From positions 69,158,615-69,222,614 of the forward strand of contig NC_080179.1 of the NCBI RefSeq assembly GCF_950295315.1: a DNA stretch of 64,000 bases. Reading direction: 5' to 3'. Below, piece after piece: positions 1 to 11,544 of the stretch. The notes beneath the pieces were generated by a model. The model was not told the DNA's origin, made no database searches, and saw nothing but the letters and a program-made list of their open reading frames with translations. The translations under genes were made by a program, and so were the position numbers. How positions within the stretch are numbered: position 1 is the first letter of the stretch; the number at the start of each line of letters is the position of its first letter. The stretch is from Erinaceus europaeus. Its lineage: Eukaryota > Chordata > Mammalia > Eulipotyphla > Erinaceidae.

Positions 1-151
1 AATAAAACCATAGAATAAGGGGTACAATTCCGCACAATTCCCATCACCCAATCTCCACATTCTACCCCCGCCCCTGATAGCCTTCCCATTCTCTGTCTCT
101 CTGGGAGCATGGACCCAGGGTCGTTGTGGGGTGCAGAGCGTATAAGGTCTG
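1..151 (-). mobile_element. L1 3'UTR fragment, cut by window edge
   Basis: The segment closely matches the 3'UTR of the full-length L1 lower in the window (about 32036-32185), including the stretches acaattcccatcaccca and ggagcatggacccaggg. The element lies on the minus strand, so its poly-A end is left of base 1. Similarity stops near 151, which marks a 5' truncation. It has no coding part. Confidence 0.9.
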
Positions 152-250
152 TTTTACTTTCCAGCATATTCCTTTTTTTTTTTTTTGGTCCAACTAGGGT
201 TGGTTTCTATGATTCCAGACCAGCTTTTTCAGGTAGAAAGTGAAAGAGAG

Positions 251-425
251 GCTGCTAGGTGGTGCCTTACCTGACTGAGTGCACATGCACAAGGACCAGG
301 ACTCAAGTCCCTGGGTCCCCACCTGCAGGGAAAGCTTTAATAGTCGTGAAGTAGTTCTGCTGGTGTCTTTCTCTTCTCCCTCTCAGACTCCCCCTTTCTC
401 CGCCTCTATCCAATATATAGAAATA

Positions 426-456
<31 letters not shown>
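251..456 (+). mobile_element. SINE, form B, with (TA)n tail
   Basis: tRNA-like head (gctgctaggtggtgcc, then aaggaccaggactcaagtcc as a decayed B box), then ccccacctgcaggg, a CT-rich tract and ctatccaatatatag. The AATAAA-type tail has grown into (TA)n at 430-456. Confidence 0.8.
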
Positions 457-475
457 CAGTTATCTTTTAAAAATT

Positions 476-729
476 TAATTCCTTTTGTTGCCCTTGTTTT
501 ACTGTTGTAGTTATTATTGATGTCGTCGTTGTTGGATAGGACAGAGAGAAATGGAGCAAGAAAGGGATGACAGAGAGGGGGGAGAAAAGGACAGACACCT
601 GCAGACATACTTTACCACTTGTAAAGCGACCCCCCTGCAGGTGGGGAGCCGGGCACGAACCAGGGTCCTTACAAGGTTCTTGCACTTTGCCACCTGCGCT
701 TAACCCGCTGCGCTACTACCCGACTCCCA
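476..729 (-). mobile_element. SINE, form A (ERI-type)
   Basis: Read on the minus strand it starts gggagtcgggtagtagcgca, with the A box and a mutated B box, ctgcaggggggtcgctt, the CT-rich tract and the CAA-rich tail ending acaaaaggaat. It lies head to head with the next SINE, about 30 bases away. Confidence 0.93.
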
Positions 730-759
730 TAAAATTTTTTTTAAAAGACTAAAAGAGAG

Positions 760-1014
760 GGAGTCGGGCTGTAGCGCAGCGGGTTAAGCGCAAGTGGCGC
801 AAAACACAAGGATCGGTGTAAGGACCCCGGTTCAAACCCCGGCTCCCCCCCTGCAGGGGAGTGGCTTCACAGGCGGTGAAGCAGGTCTGCAGGTGTCTGT
901 CTTTCCTCTTCTCTGTCTTCCCATCCTCTCTCCATTTCTCTCTGTCCTATCCAGCAGTGATGACAACAATAAGACAACACGGGCAACAAAAGGAAATAAA
1001 TAAATATTTAAAAT
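760..1014 (+). mobile_element. SINE, form A, with 17-bp target duplication
   Basis: Full-length ERI-type SINE: gggagtcgggctgtagcgca start, B box ggttcaaaccc, CT tract, AATAAATAAATA tail. Flanking duplications are 743-759 (aaaagactaaaagagag) and 1015-1031 (aaaagaataaaagagag), with 16 of 17 bases equal. This indicates L1-mediated insertion. Confidence 0.95.
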
Positions 1015-1031
1015 AAAAGAATAAAAGAGAG

Positions 1032-1485
1032 AAAGGCACCACAGCACCCCAGTTCCCCTCAGTCCTGTAGTATTCCCAGATAGTGTCTGGAGGCCCAGAC
1101 TTGGTTCATGTATGGCAAAGCCAGAGCCCTTCCAGGTGGGGTCTTGAATTGGCCCTATGCCAACATGTTAGGACTACTTCCTGAACAGATACAACATACT
1201 TAAATCCAAACAGCACTGATTTATTTCAACTTACTTTTTTTGATGGTTACATTTCAGTTATTCAGGGGGAGCAAATTGCTAAAATATTAAAAAGTACAAG
1301 TTAATTCTCTCAGCAAAAGAAAAGGTGCATCTATTCAAGTAATACGTGTCCCAGGGGATATAAATCTTAATGGGGAGATGCCAAAGTTTGGATTCCTGTA
1401 AAACAAAGCCAGCCAGGAAGAGCAACAATTAAACAATCAAGTTGGAAGGAGTAGGGAATTCAAGGAAGGGAGGGAGGAACTTGAC
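1032..1485. other. unique sequence, no gene seen
   Basis: AT-moderate DNA with stop codons in all frames and no recognisable repeat. There is a short purine run near 1440-1480. Confidence 0.6.
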
Positions 1486-1491
1486 ATTGGC

Positions 1492-1581
1492 TGCTGGACT
1501 AGCCTTAGGGTGCTTCTCCCCAGGCACATGCTCGCTGGGTTGGAGAGAACTCGACCAGTGAGGGAAAGGGATCAGGAACTA

Positions 1582-1618
<37 letters not shown>

Positions 1619-1859
1619 CTGGGACTCACCGAGTGGGAACACACAATACCCTGCTGCGTTTATTGATCTGCCTTTAAATATCTTCTGAGACGGAAGTGGT
1701 AGGGTGGAAGAAGGAAGTACATAGGATAAGGGGGTGGAGTGGAAAAAGAGCTTGAACCAGTGGGGATCAAACTAGTGTGGGTCTCAAACAAAACAATGAT
1801 TATGTAAATAGACCACAGCGTTAAGCAATGGAGCGTGGGAGCTGGCATACTGCCCAACA
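1492..1859 (-). mobile_element. solo LTR with 6-bp target duplication
   Basis: Minus-strand LTR of 368 bases. It starts TGTTGGGC and ends GTCCAGCA, so the ends form an imperfect inverted repeat with TG...CA termini. The 6-bp duplication attggc flanks it at 1486-1491 and 1860-1865. On the minus strand a TTTAAA box (1673-1678) is followed by AATAAA (1659-1664) and then a (TC)n tract (1587-1616) in the U5-like part. A 6-bp duplication is usual for class II (ERVK-like) elements; that class is inferred. No internal retroviral genes are present, so this is a recombination-derived solo LTR. Confidence 0.75.
1587..1616. repeat. (GA)n microsatellite inside the solo LTR
   Basis: Fifteen GA units in a row, read as (TC)n in the sense direction of the LTR. 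Confidence 0.97.
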
Positions 1860-1865
1860 ATTGGC

Positions 1866-2368
1866 AAAGGAATATATAAGTAAAAGCGAGGGATCAAACC
1901 ATGGAGCGCCATGAGTGCAATCGCTCCAATTCAACTCCAATAGTTGAATGCTACAGAGGACTCACACTCCATCTGTTTCCATGGGGGAGTCTCTGGTGTT
2001 GAGATGCTCAGACAACAACTCCAGAGAGTCTTACGTGGCAAATTCCACTCTAGGGAAGATGAAATTCTGGGCACTCTGGAGCACCTGGGCCTGCCCATGA
2101 GTGCAATGTCTTCCATATTTCTGAGAATAGGTGCCCTGAGGCAGAAAAGGCCTCAGGTGTATGAGAGGTATATACTGGTATATGAGAGATAGTTGCATAT
2201 TCTGAAAGGAACGGGCACCACAAATCAAATTTCTGCTTCCAAAGGAAGTTGCCCTATTTTTTTTTTCAGTTGCGAATTCTGAAAATGTCTATCAGATCAA
2301 AAGTATGAATATCATTACTAAATGAAATGTAAGTTAAATATTAAGTAGAAAGGAAAATGGCAGAGGAC
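1866..2368. other. unassigned sequence
   Basis: A plus-strand open frame of 82 codons spans 1944-2192, starting MNATEDSHS. It lacks a recognisable domain, splice context or Kozak support. It may be a decayed repeat; I cannot name it. Confidence 0.4.
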
Positions 2369-2545
2369 AAAATAGCTCATCTAAATAGTGCTTCTACTTG
2401 ACCTGGTGCATGACCCAGGTTCAAGCTTGGCCTCCCAGCTCCACGAAGGAAGATTTGGTGCTGTGCTATGGTATCTTTCCCTCTGTCTCTTTCTATGTGA
2501 AAAAGCCAGTCTGTGGAGGTGACAAGAACAACAGAAGGACACTGG
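2369..2545 (+). mobile_element. old degraded SINE
   Basis: A decayed B box (acccaggttcaagc) is followed by gctgtgctatggtatctttc and ctctgtctctttctatg, the layout of the older tRNA-like SINEs here. No tail or target duplication remains. Confidence 0.45.
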
Positions 2546-3099
2546 CTTTCTGAGGCTCTGTGTTGAGGATGGGTAGAGGTTACTGTTAAGTTTCCCATAG
2601 TTTTGCTAGGAGACAAGTCATTTCTCACCCATTCTGTTCTGTAGAGGCCTATATCACTGCTTGCCAGGCAAAAAAAGAGACTCAGAAGAGGTGAAAACCA
2701 TCTGAAAAGCTTCAGACACTGTGTTCTCTGCTGCCTCCTTCAGCAGCTAATCCTGTTGCCTAACAGGCCCTGGGTAAATATTTGCGATTGGGTGCTGTAG
2801 TCAACACATATTGGACCATGAGCTTATAGGCAGTAGTGGAGTGTTCTGAGAGTGGACGTAGTTTCAACAGATTGAACACATAAATTACAGGCAACTGACA
2901 TTGGGTCTTGCAACAGACAGAGCTGGATTTGAATCACATTACCTAAGGCACAAGAACCAGTCTCTGGCTTTCTGTTTCCTGCTGTGTAAAATCAGTCTGA
3001 TTGTCCTGATTTCCATAGATTGCACCTGGGATGCAGTCACTAGTGGTCGACTTTGGATTCAAAACTTAGATTATCCTTAAAGAGCATATATTGTTGTTA

Positions 3100-3262
3100 T
3101 TATTATTTGAAGATAAAGACAGAGAGGCAGAAAAAGAAAAAGGGAGACCACAGCACTGAAGCTTCCTTTAATGAGGTGAGGCTGAGTTTCAATGTGGGTC
3201 TCGCACGTGGCAAACCAGTGCAGTGTCCAAGTGAGCTATTTTGCTGGCCTACCATTAATCAT
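3100..3262 (-). mobile_element. old SINE, form D
   Basis: Purine-rich gagaggcagaaaaag, then accacagcactgaagcttcc, gtgggtctcgcacgtggcaa and gtccaagtgagctatttt. This is the minus-strand order seen again at 17145-17332 and 49845-50018. Confidence 0.65.
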
Positions 3263-3344
3263 CTGTTGGTTTTGTTATTTTGGTTCTTTCCAAATAGTCC
3301 ATCTTGTTTTTTTTTTTTTTTTATGTGTTTCTTTTAAAATTTAT

Positions 3345-3472
3345 TTAATTAAACTTAATGAATTTTTTTTTTTACCTGAGCATTGCTCAAATCCAGGAAT
3401 CAAATTTGGGACCTTCAGTGATTAAGCCATGAAAGTCTATGGCACTACCAGTGGCACTAACTTGCTGGCTCC
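3345..3472 (-). mobile_element. old SINE fragment
   Basis: Contains gagcattgctcaaatccagg, a decayed B box (caaatttgggacc) and a head ending cttgctggctccc. Strongly diverged. Confidence 0.5.
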
Positions 3473-5600
3473 CTTTCATTGGTTTCTGACATCCTGAATT
3501 ACAGGGTTTATTTATTCTGGAAAGGCCAAGTGGTGCCAATCATCAGATAGTTCCTGAAGCATGCAGCCAAGGACTGTTATATAATGAGCATCAAGATAAA
3601 GACATTAGACAAAGAAGCTCTGAATGAGTTTCCTGGTGTTTACAATGAGGAGGTGGGAAACCTGATAGCTTCAGACCAGTTGTGATGGGCCTTGCCTTCC
3701 AGCCATTCTACTCCTCACTGTATACTGAGCAAGGAGGGCTTTCCTCCTTGGGCCTGGATGAGGACAGCCCATCAGGCAGAGGAAAAGTGAGTCTTACTGC
3801 AAGTGAGAAGGCAAGTTTCTTGCATGACTGGATGCAAAAGTCATTCATTAGAGGTGTCCAGTCTTTGATATATTGGATTTCAGAGTAGTTTCCATTTCCA
3901 AATTCTGCTTGACTACAGTGAACAAATAAATGCCTCAATAACATACATTCTCAAGCAAGCAGGGGACAGTATCAGCAGGTCTTTTTATAATAAGTCTACT
4001 GGAAGGAAACTGCCTTCAGAAACACAATCACAATTCAAATGTTTCCTCAGGCAGGTTAGAACACAGTGTGCCACACTCATGAAAGTGCCCTTGGATAACA
4101 CTGGCTTTGGTAGCTAGCAATCAGATTTGAAATGTTTGCGGTATGTGAGCTGCTTTGGACTCTCTCCCACATACCAATACATCGCTTGATCTTGAGGAAA
4201 AACATTTCCCGATATTCAGAAACTTTTCCATTGTTCCTTGCATTGCCCCCAAGGACACATAAGGTTTTCCTAGACCTCTTGACGCCCACGTAACCTTCCC
4301 ATACTAAGTGTGGGCAGGCGAGGAAGAGGCTGCATTCACTAAGACTGTGAGACTGTGATTTCAGTGCTTGTTACACAAGCTTTTTTTGCTTTACTGAATA
4401 CACCCAGGTGAGGAAAGGGTCTGAGAGTTTCTCTGCTTTAGAGGAAGTATTATACATGGAGTCCTATTCTGCTCTTACATGATAGCAATATCCTCCCTGG
4501 AAGGTTGTCCTCAAAACATTATATAAGAATACATGGATAAGAAACTAACTGCTAAAGAAAGATTTTGATTCACGGAGATGACTGTGTGTTGGAGCCCAGA
4601 ACTTGCATTCTTGAGCCTCCAGAGTCCCAAGTTCAGTCCACCACAAGCCATGGCTGAGTGGTGTTCCCCTTTCTATGTGCCTGTCACACAATAAATCTTG
4701 AAATTTATTACTTGAAAAGAATTAAATTTTATGTGAACAAGAGTAATTGTGTAACTTGTGGCTATCACTATCTGCCAATATATTTATTTGTTTTTACCAT
4801 TCTTGGAGATAAATACATAATCTGATTTGATCTGTCATCTGATTTGCCAGCTCCAGAAAAAATCGTCCTTTCTTTTCCCACAGAATGCTCTCAGACATTA
4901 CAATTTTGAGGTGTTCCATGAAAAAAAGTGAAGTTTTTCTGGGACCATTGACTTTAGGCGTTCTTAATCAACAAGTCCCTTTTTGTACATGTGTCATATA
5001 TGTTAGCACATTAGATGACTTCCATGGAGCTGTATAAAAAAATCTGTTCCACTTGACTTACCCTGACATGCACCAGATTTGCTTGGACACATTCCTTTTC
5101 TCATTTGCTAAGTCTAATACCATTCTGCAGAAATAACGAGCACTCCAGGAAGCACACTTGGGCAACACTATTCTAGAACAGGCACGGCAAACATAACATA
5201 ATATTGTTCAGAGATTAGAGTTCTCACAATTGTTGGCAATCGGTGTCGTTTTTGCTAAGTCCTGAAAAAAATCTGAGGAATTGCTTTAAGCAGGAGCTAC
5301 TGACTTTTTTTTGTGTGTGTGTGTGTGATAGGACACACAGCAAACATGTTAGATAGATGTGTTAGGAAATATGAACTCTGTCAGGATTTACCTCAGACAC
5401 TGCTATGTGACGTTTTCCATAGACAGCACCCAAAGCAAACAGGTGTGATTGTGTCCCAATTAAACTTTACAAAAACAAGTGGCGGTCCAATCCAGGGCAG
5501 GGCTGAAGTTTGCAAACTATTGTGAGGATGCCACCTCTCATTCAGAATCCCGTTATATGGTGCCTTGAGAAAACATACCAGATTAAAACTTTTTCTAAAT
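3473..5600. other. unique sequence, no gene seen
   Basis: About 2.1 kb of ordinary mammalian DNA without long open frames. The only marks are short T/A runs and a (GT)n at 5310-5327. The antisense open frame at 3708-3944 has no recognisable domain. Confidence 0.6.
5310..5327. repeat. short (GT)n
   Basis: Simple GT alternation following a T run. Confidence 0.95.
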
Positions 5601-5604
5601 ATAA

Positions 5605-5722
5605 AGATGGGGGAGAGAGAGAGAGAGAGAGAGAAGAGAGGGAGACCATAGCCCCAAAACTTCCTTTAAAGTAAAGAAGAACACCATTAAACCTGGGTCA
5701 CCAGTCCATAAGTTACATTTTT
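5605..5722 (-). mobile_element. old SINE fragment with (GA)n
   Basis: A (GA)n tract is followed by gggagaccatagccccaaaa and taaacctgggtcaccagtcc, a decayed form D copy read on the minus strand. Confidence 0.5.
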
Positions 5723-5892
5723 TTGAGGTTTTATTCCATAGCCAAGCTTTGTCTAATTAGATTTCAGGAGATTAGAATTTAGTTCACTTTGTTCAGTATA
5801 TCAAAGTTTTCTCACAGGGCCAAGGAGATAGATTAGTAGTAGAGTGAAGGACTTGGATGACTATATATATTTTCTTTTTTTTTTTCTCACGT

Positions 5893-5994
5893 TGGTGCTA
5901 GAGAGATAGTTCACCAGGTAGGATGCCTGTATTGTTATGGGTGAAGTCAGGTACCTGTATCAACATCACATGGGAACTAGAAGTTCTTGTGCTA

Positions 5995-6027
<33 letters not shown>

Positions 6028-6050
6028 GAAGAAAAATCAGTCCATGAGTG
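5893..6050 (+). mobile_element. old SINE, form C, with (TC)n
   Basis: Head gctagagagatagttcacca, then gtgaagtcaggtacctgtat in the B-box position, and a (TC)n tract at 5998-6024 where these SINEs carry their pyrimidine stretch. Confidence 0.6.
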
Positions 6051-7825
6051 ATAAAATCGTGCATACAGGAGGTCTTGAGTACACCTACAGCCTCAGAAAA
6101 AGTCTAGAACTTATCTGTTTACTGAAACCAAGATACAGGTACTCTGTTGCCTTAATATTTTATTTTGATTCTCTTCCAATGGCTAATGAGAAATTCCCCA
6201 GTAAGAAAAAAGATTTACCAGCAAGACTGTTAACTTCCTTTTGGAGGTCACATAGAGCAAGGCAGCGTTTAGGCAAGGAAATCTGCAACAAGTGCCTGAA
6301 AACACCAAGCTTGTGGTGACTTAAGTCAAGCCCTCCTGTAGAACCGGCTCCATGCATGGGGACCACCCACCCACCAGGAGCATCAAAGATAATCATCGCT
6401 GAGACTGGGAGACCACAAAAATGTGGATGCTGAAATTCTGGCAGGACCTGGACGTTCATGTTTAAAGAAGTGATTGTCCCTTAGATACCAAGGCCATTCC
6501 TCTGGCTTCATGCTGGCAAGGGCTCTGTTTATTGATGCTTTATCTTTGTATGGCTCTGTTTTTTAACCTCTTCCAGAACAAGCGTTTTTGGGTTCCTTTA
6601 CTTTTGTTGCAAAGGGAAAATATTAAAAAGGTCTTCAGACTCCTGGGAACTACTTAAAAATACTGACTTTATCCAAAAGATCAGCTAGGCATCTTGCCTG
6701 AGAAACTAACTGTTGGTCAAGTGGATATGCCAGCTAGGCTTCCTGAGCCATGCAAGGAAAGTTCTCAATTGTTCTCCTGGGGCTCTTATAGCCCTGGGCT
6801 GGGCTGGGCTGCTGTTTTCAGCATGGCCGATGTGCAGACAGACATCCCGAGATGGGAACTGCCAGAGCTCACGAGTACATTTGTTTGTGTTCATGTCTCT
6901 GTGGAAGTCTATAATACATCCTTCAATAGCAGAGATGTTCTGTCGGACCGTAAGCAGGAAGAGAAAGTTGGGTAATAACTCCAACCCTAGTGATCTCTCC
7001 TTAGCCTCCAGCAGGAGCTGAGGTCCATGGCACTGCTGGGAATTTGTAGAAGCACATTTGGGGCTTGAGTCCCTGGAGTGAAAACAGGAAGTGCAGAAGC
7101 TTGTGTTTGTCTCTGTTGTAGATCATGGAGAAGTATGTCTGGGTTGTCTGCAGACAGACGTCCAGAGGCACTTGTTCACAAGAAAAGCTGAAAGACTTGA
7201 GTCCAAATAGGATCAACCCGAGATCTAGAGGTGGGGACAATGGCTTGCTTTCATTCATTTATTTCAGCATTCCATTCTAACAGGGGTCTCAGAGTCATGG
7301 GTCCAAGGTGAAAGCCAACTGTTTCCCTGTAGACCTGTTGGCACACTCTGAAGTGGTCACTAATGGTAGGATTGAGACAGCAGTGTGAGTTTGTCACCAT
7401 GACCTTGTGGTGGATGCCTTGGAGATAGAGTCTAAGGACATTACGGCTGTGGAGGACTCTAAGCTGAGTCCCTGGCTATATGTAGGGATAAGCACCAACA
7501 GCACTGCACTACTAAGGTCAGTAAGTACAACTTTTAGTTGTCAGCAGCGGAAGTCTGGGAAAGTTAGAGTTCTACTTAGCAATATTAAGATTTAAATCTC
7601 CCACAGGAATCTTAAAACACAAATACAAGAGACATGTTAACTTTCTGCAAGTCGTGACTCGTGTGGTTGTCAGGTGCCCACAAGGAATACTAAATAAGAC
7701 TGCAACCCCTTGGTGTGATCACTCTCAGAGAGATACATTTAGTTAACTTGTGTGTTTTCTCACTATGGTAAATGGATCCTATGATTGCTGCTAATCTTCT
7801 TATTTGTAATTATTATTATTAATAT
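6051..7825. other. unique sequence, no gene seen
   Basis: About 1.8 kb. Overlapping open frames of 90-100 codons at 6694-7021 occur in two plus frames and on the minus strand, which argues against coding. No repeat is recognised. Confidence 0.55.
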
Positions 7826-8092
7826 TTTGGCCACGAAGGTTACACACTGGACCTTGGTGTCTACACAACTCTACCTCTCTGGATGGACAGTTTTATTTCT
7901 TATTATTCCTGGTTTTGATAGAAAGTGAGAGAGGAAAGGGTGGGGGAGAAGCAGAGTGAAGTTGAAATATCCAAAACACTGCTCCACTTCTCAGGAAGCT
8001 TACCCCCTGCAGGTGGAGAGCAGGGCAGGAATCCAGGTGGCTATAAATGGCAATGTTTGTACTCTGCCAGGTGTGCCACCACCCAGCCCTGT
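7826..8092 (-). mobile_element. SINE, form E, diverged
   Basis: Minus-strand copy. It begins at 8092 (gggctgggtggtggcacacc), has the cctgcagggggtaagcttcc segment and the purine tract, and ends with a decayed 3' extension around 7826-7890. Confidence 0.75.
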
Positions 8093-9294
8093 TTATTTCT
8101 TTCCCCCCCCAAAAAAAAAACTTTTTCCCAAAAGCAATCCTGTCTATTGCTGAGGCTTATACCATAGGGGATATATAAAGGGAAAGAAAGAAATTCTTAT
8201 CTTTTCTAACCAATGCAACACAATTAAGTTCCCCAATTATAGCAACTCAGAATAGTTACTACTAGTTAATATGTAGAGATAGACGATATTTTATATCTTC
8301 CCCCTCTTTAAAAGTGATAGTCTTTTTTTTTACCAGGTTGAACTTTGAAATACCTTTTGTTAAACACACTGGTATTTCCTTTAAATAGTTTGTTGAATTT
8401 TCATTAGTTTACAGAACTTTAAAATTTCACAGGTACAGCTTCCTACCACTCTGGAAAATTCTCTCCAAAACGAATAGTCATGTTTTGCCCTGACACTAGG
8501 CTCTCCACTCTCTTTCCTCCTGTCAGTCTCCACCTACTTGGAATGGTTCCTTCTCCACATCCTCATGCTACCCTTTGATACACTTGAAGATTTGTCTGGC
8601 TACCCTTGGCTCTTCATCCCAGAGGGAGAATCTTCCCAGCTAATCTCTCTCTCCATAATTACATCTGCAGCTCACTCCAATGAGAGGGCACATCCTGCCC
8701 TCAAAGACATACCAAGCTTCCTGAGCCACCCGAGATCAGGAGCTGATTAGCTGTGTATCATGTGACAGATCTGAGAGGCCCAGCCCTGAAGACAGCCTCC
8801 CAGTATCCAGCATGAACTTTCACACTGGAAACTGGTTTCAAAGCAGAAGGTGTGGGTGTGCCCCAGTGCTGCCACTGTTCTCATGCTCACAGAAACCAGG
8901 GCTTGTCTGAGCCTTAAAACTGGCAGTAATGAAAATGCCACACATTCCAAAGCCTGCCATCTCCTCCTGGCTTTGACTCGTGCAATTATTGCTCAAGACT
9001 GGCCTCAGCCACCCATGTATGTGTCTAGGCCTCCCAGGTTTTGGGTCATTTTTGTCTTTTCAACTGAAAGGCTTTCCCAAAATTCTGCATACTTCCCTAG
9101 ATCCCTACCTTGCTTTAGACTCTAATTCTAGCTTCCTTTCCATTGTAAGTTCGTTTCCGTACACACCACCATAGGAGAATCTTCTTCCTAAGACCTCATT
9201 AACCTTGCTCTCTGTCCCTTATGGAGTGCTTTGAGCTTTTTTTTTTTTTTTTTTTTTGCTTGATTTCTTGATTATTTTCCACGTTTTTTTTCCT
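8093..9294. other. unique sequence, no gene seen
   Basis: Mixed sequence with a pyrimidine-rich part at 8480-8620. I recognise no gene, and any very old repeats here are beyond what I can call by eye. Confidence 0.5.
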
Positions 9295-9295
9295 T

Positions 9296-9562
9296 TGTAT
9301 TGCCTAATGGCACTATGAATCCACTAATCTCAGAGGCCATTATTTTTCTATTTTTATTTGACAGGACAGAGATAAATTAGGAGGGAGGGGAGGTAAGGAG
9401 GGTGAGAAAAACATAGATACCTGCAGACCTGATTTACCACTGACAAACCCCCCCCCCTACCAATGCCCCCCCCCCCCCCCCGCAGGCAAGGAGCAGGTGA
9501 CTCAAACCCAGGTCTTTGCACATGGTAATGTATGTGTTTAACTGGGTATGGGACTACCTGTC
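9296..9562 (-). mobile_element. SINE, form E, with poly-C interruption
   Basis: The 3' extension (atgaatccactaatctc) and the purine tract are followed by two C runs at 9450-9482 in the ctgcaggggg segment, then caaacccaggtctttgcaca as the B box. Confidence 0.8.
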
Positions 9563-9615
9563 CCCCCTTTCTGCTCTTCCACTTCCATTTGTCCTTCCTT
9601 GTGGTTATGGTTAAT

Positions 9616-9617
<2 letters not shown>

Positions 9618-9659
<42 letters not shown>
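9618..9659. repeat. (TA)n microsatellite
   Basis: About 21 TA units directly next to the tail of the minus-strand SINE that follows. Confidence 0.97.
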
Positions 9660-9663
<4 letters not shown>

Positions 9664-9931
9664 TATTTATTTTCCTTTTTGTTACCCTTGTTTTTTTATT
9701 GTTGTTATAGTTATCATTGTTGTTGTTATTGATGTCAGACAGAAAGAAATGGAGAGAGGAGGGGAAGACAGAGAGAGGGAGAGAAAGATAGACACCTGCA
9801 GACCTGCTTCACTGCCTGTGAAGTGACCCCCCTGCAGGTGGGGAGCCGGGGGCTCAAACCAGAATTGTAATGCCAGTCCCTGTGCTTCGCGCCACGTGCG
9901 CTTAACCCGCTGTGCTACTGCCTGACTCCCA
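9660..9931 (-). mobile_element. SINE, form A
   Basis: Complete ERI-type copy on the minus strand: head at 9931 (gggagtcaggcagtagcaca), B box variant near 9855, ctgcaggggggtcacttcac, CT tract and CAA-rich tail ending in AATAAATAAATA next to (TA)n. Confidence 0.95.
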
Positions 9932-10136
9932 TGGTTCATTTTCTTAATTCAGTTGAAAAGCAGTTGGTTCATGTGTTAGTCTTTTGACCTTCAACTTTCA
10001 TCCTGCTAATCAGAATTCTTGTTATGGTCTGGGAATTATCAAATGATTGTCATCTAAATGGCAATCACTATATTTTACCATCACCTGGCTAGGTTAGAAA
10101 AACTCCAGGTGTTCCTTTTATAAATATTTCCTGTGG

Positions 10137-10310
10137 CTGGAGAGACAGGTTGTCGGGTAGGGCACTTCCATAAGCCGCGTGTGTCTCTCAGGTTTACGTC
10201 TCAGTGGCACATGGCAAGCGCTGCACCTTCAAAGGAAACTAATCCTAAACTCCAGTGCTGTGGCATGTCTCCCTCGCTGAATGAAGAGGTAACCTAAGGC
10301 CGTGAGTTAT
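10137..10310 (+). mobile_element. old SINE, form C
   Basis: Head gctggagagacaggttgtcg, then cttccataagccgcgtgtgt, tcaggtttacgtctcagtgg as a decayed B box, and ccagtgctgtggcatgtctc. Confidence 0.65.
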
Positions 10311-10344
10311 GAAGTACTGGCTTCATAAAAAGAGGGAAAAAAGT

Positions 10345-10600
10345 CCGGGGGCTGGACCAGGCCACGGCACAGCCCGTTGAACATACATGTTACCATGTAC
10401 AAGGACCCAAATTCAAGTTCTTGGTCTCACATGCACAAGCCGGGGTGGGGGGGTGGGGGGTGAGAGGTGTTCATGGTCTCACATGCACATGCGGTGTGGG
10501 GGGGTGTTCAGAAGTGGTGAGTAGTGCTGCAGGTGTCTCTTATCTCTCCCTTACAGTCTCCCCCACCCCTCTTAGTTTCTCTTAAAGTCAAACAATCAAA
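10345..10600 (+). mobile_element. SINE, form B, with G-rich partial duplication
   Basis: Starts gggggctggaccaggccacg with a B-box region at caaggacccaaattcaagtt. The block ggtctcacatgcacaagccg recurs about 55 bases on as ggtctcacatgcacatgcgg, each followed by a G run. The CT tract and AAACAAAC tail follow. Confidence 0.75.
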
Positions 10601-10856
10601 ACAAACAAAAGCCAAACAAGCAACCGCTCCCAAAGCCTTTATTTCTTAGACTTCACTGCCACTTTAGTATGATGTTATGCAAATGGGACACCGTCACTTG
10701 GTTATAACCCATCAATCAATTCTCCCAGAAAACAGTGTGCCAAGTATTGAGTCATTCTGACCTATAGAGTTCTGATGGTAGATTGTCAGCAGATGTCACT
10801 TTAAATCACAGACAAGTTGCTTCACTTTGTCAAAGCTCAACTTCTCATCTCTTTCT

Positions 10857-10891
<35 letters not shown>

Positions 10892-11544
10892 TATGTTTAT
10901 GTATTGACTAACAAAGTTAGGGAATATAATACAAATCACAGGGTTTATTTTTTAAAGGAACATTTAACAAATAGCAAATGTTTCTTAAATCCACTCTTTG
11001 TCTTCCAGGCTTTATGGAAACAAAATTGAGAATTTGAAGATCTGCTAATTGAATTATTTCTCATATGAGATAAGACTTTCATATTTGCTTTCTTAAATTA
11101 TATTCTTCTGTTTGCTTATTAGTGTTTTTATTCTAATCCACATTAATTACTCCTACGGCCTAATGCCATCCATTCTGCTTTCCAGGAAAGCAGCTTAATT
11201 TACTGATAATCATTATCATTAACCTCTGTATTTAAAAATACATGAGCTCACTGGGAATATGCAGTTTTTATTACAATGATAAAATTTTTGGTTCCAGGGC
11301 TGGAACCATGGTGAATTAATCACTAGCAAATCAGTCCCCTAAAACAATCACATAAATTAGAGTAAACCTAAACACACACAAACACACACTCTCCCTCTCT
11401 CTCTCTCTCTCTCAATGAAGTATAGCTGAGTTGACCTGGGAGTTGCATATTCTCTCAAGGTGGTTGAATACACACATGGAATTGCTCAGTGAAGAGAAGA
11501 GTAAAGAGACATGTATTTTTCTTTTTCTTTTTCCTTTTTTCTTT
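10601..11544. other. mostly unique sequence with two microsatellites
   Basis: (GT)n at 10859-10887 and (CT)n at 11395-11413. The stretch 11080-11260 is AT-rich with several TAAT cores and no repeat match; it is listed among the findings as a possible conserved noncoding element. Confidence 0.5.

Noticed and set aside
760..850. tRNA gene, from the A and B boxes
   Set aside because: The same sequence occurs dozens of times with CT-rich and CAA-rich extensions and no cloverleaf 3' half, so these are SINE heads.
1944..2192. 82-codon plus frame that looks more protein-like than most
   Set aside because: No known domain, no splice sites or promoter I could defend, and an antisense frame covers the same bases. 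Kept as unassigned sequence.
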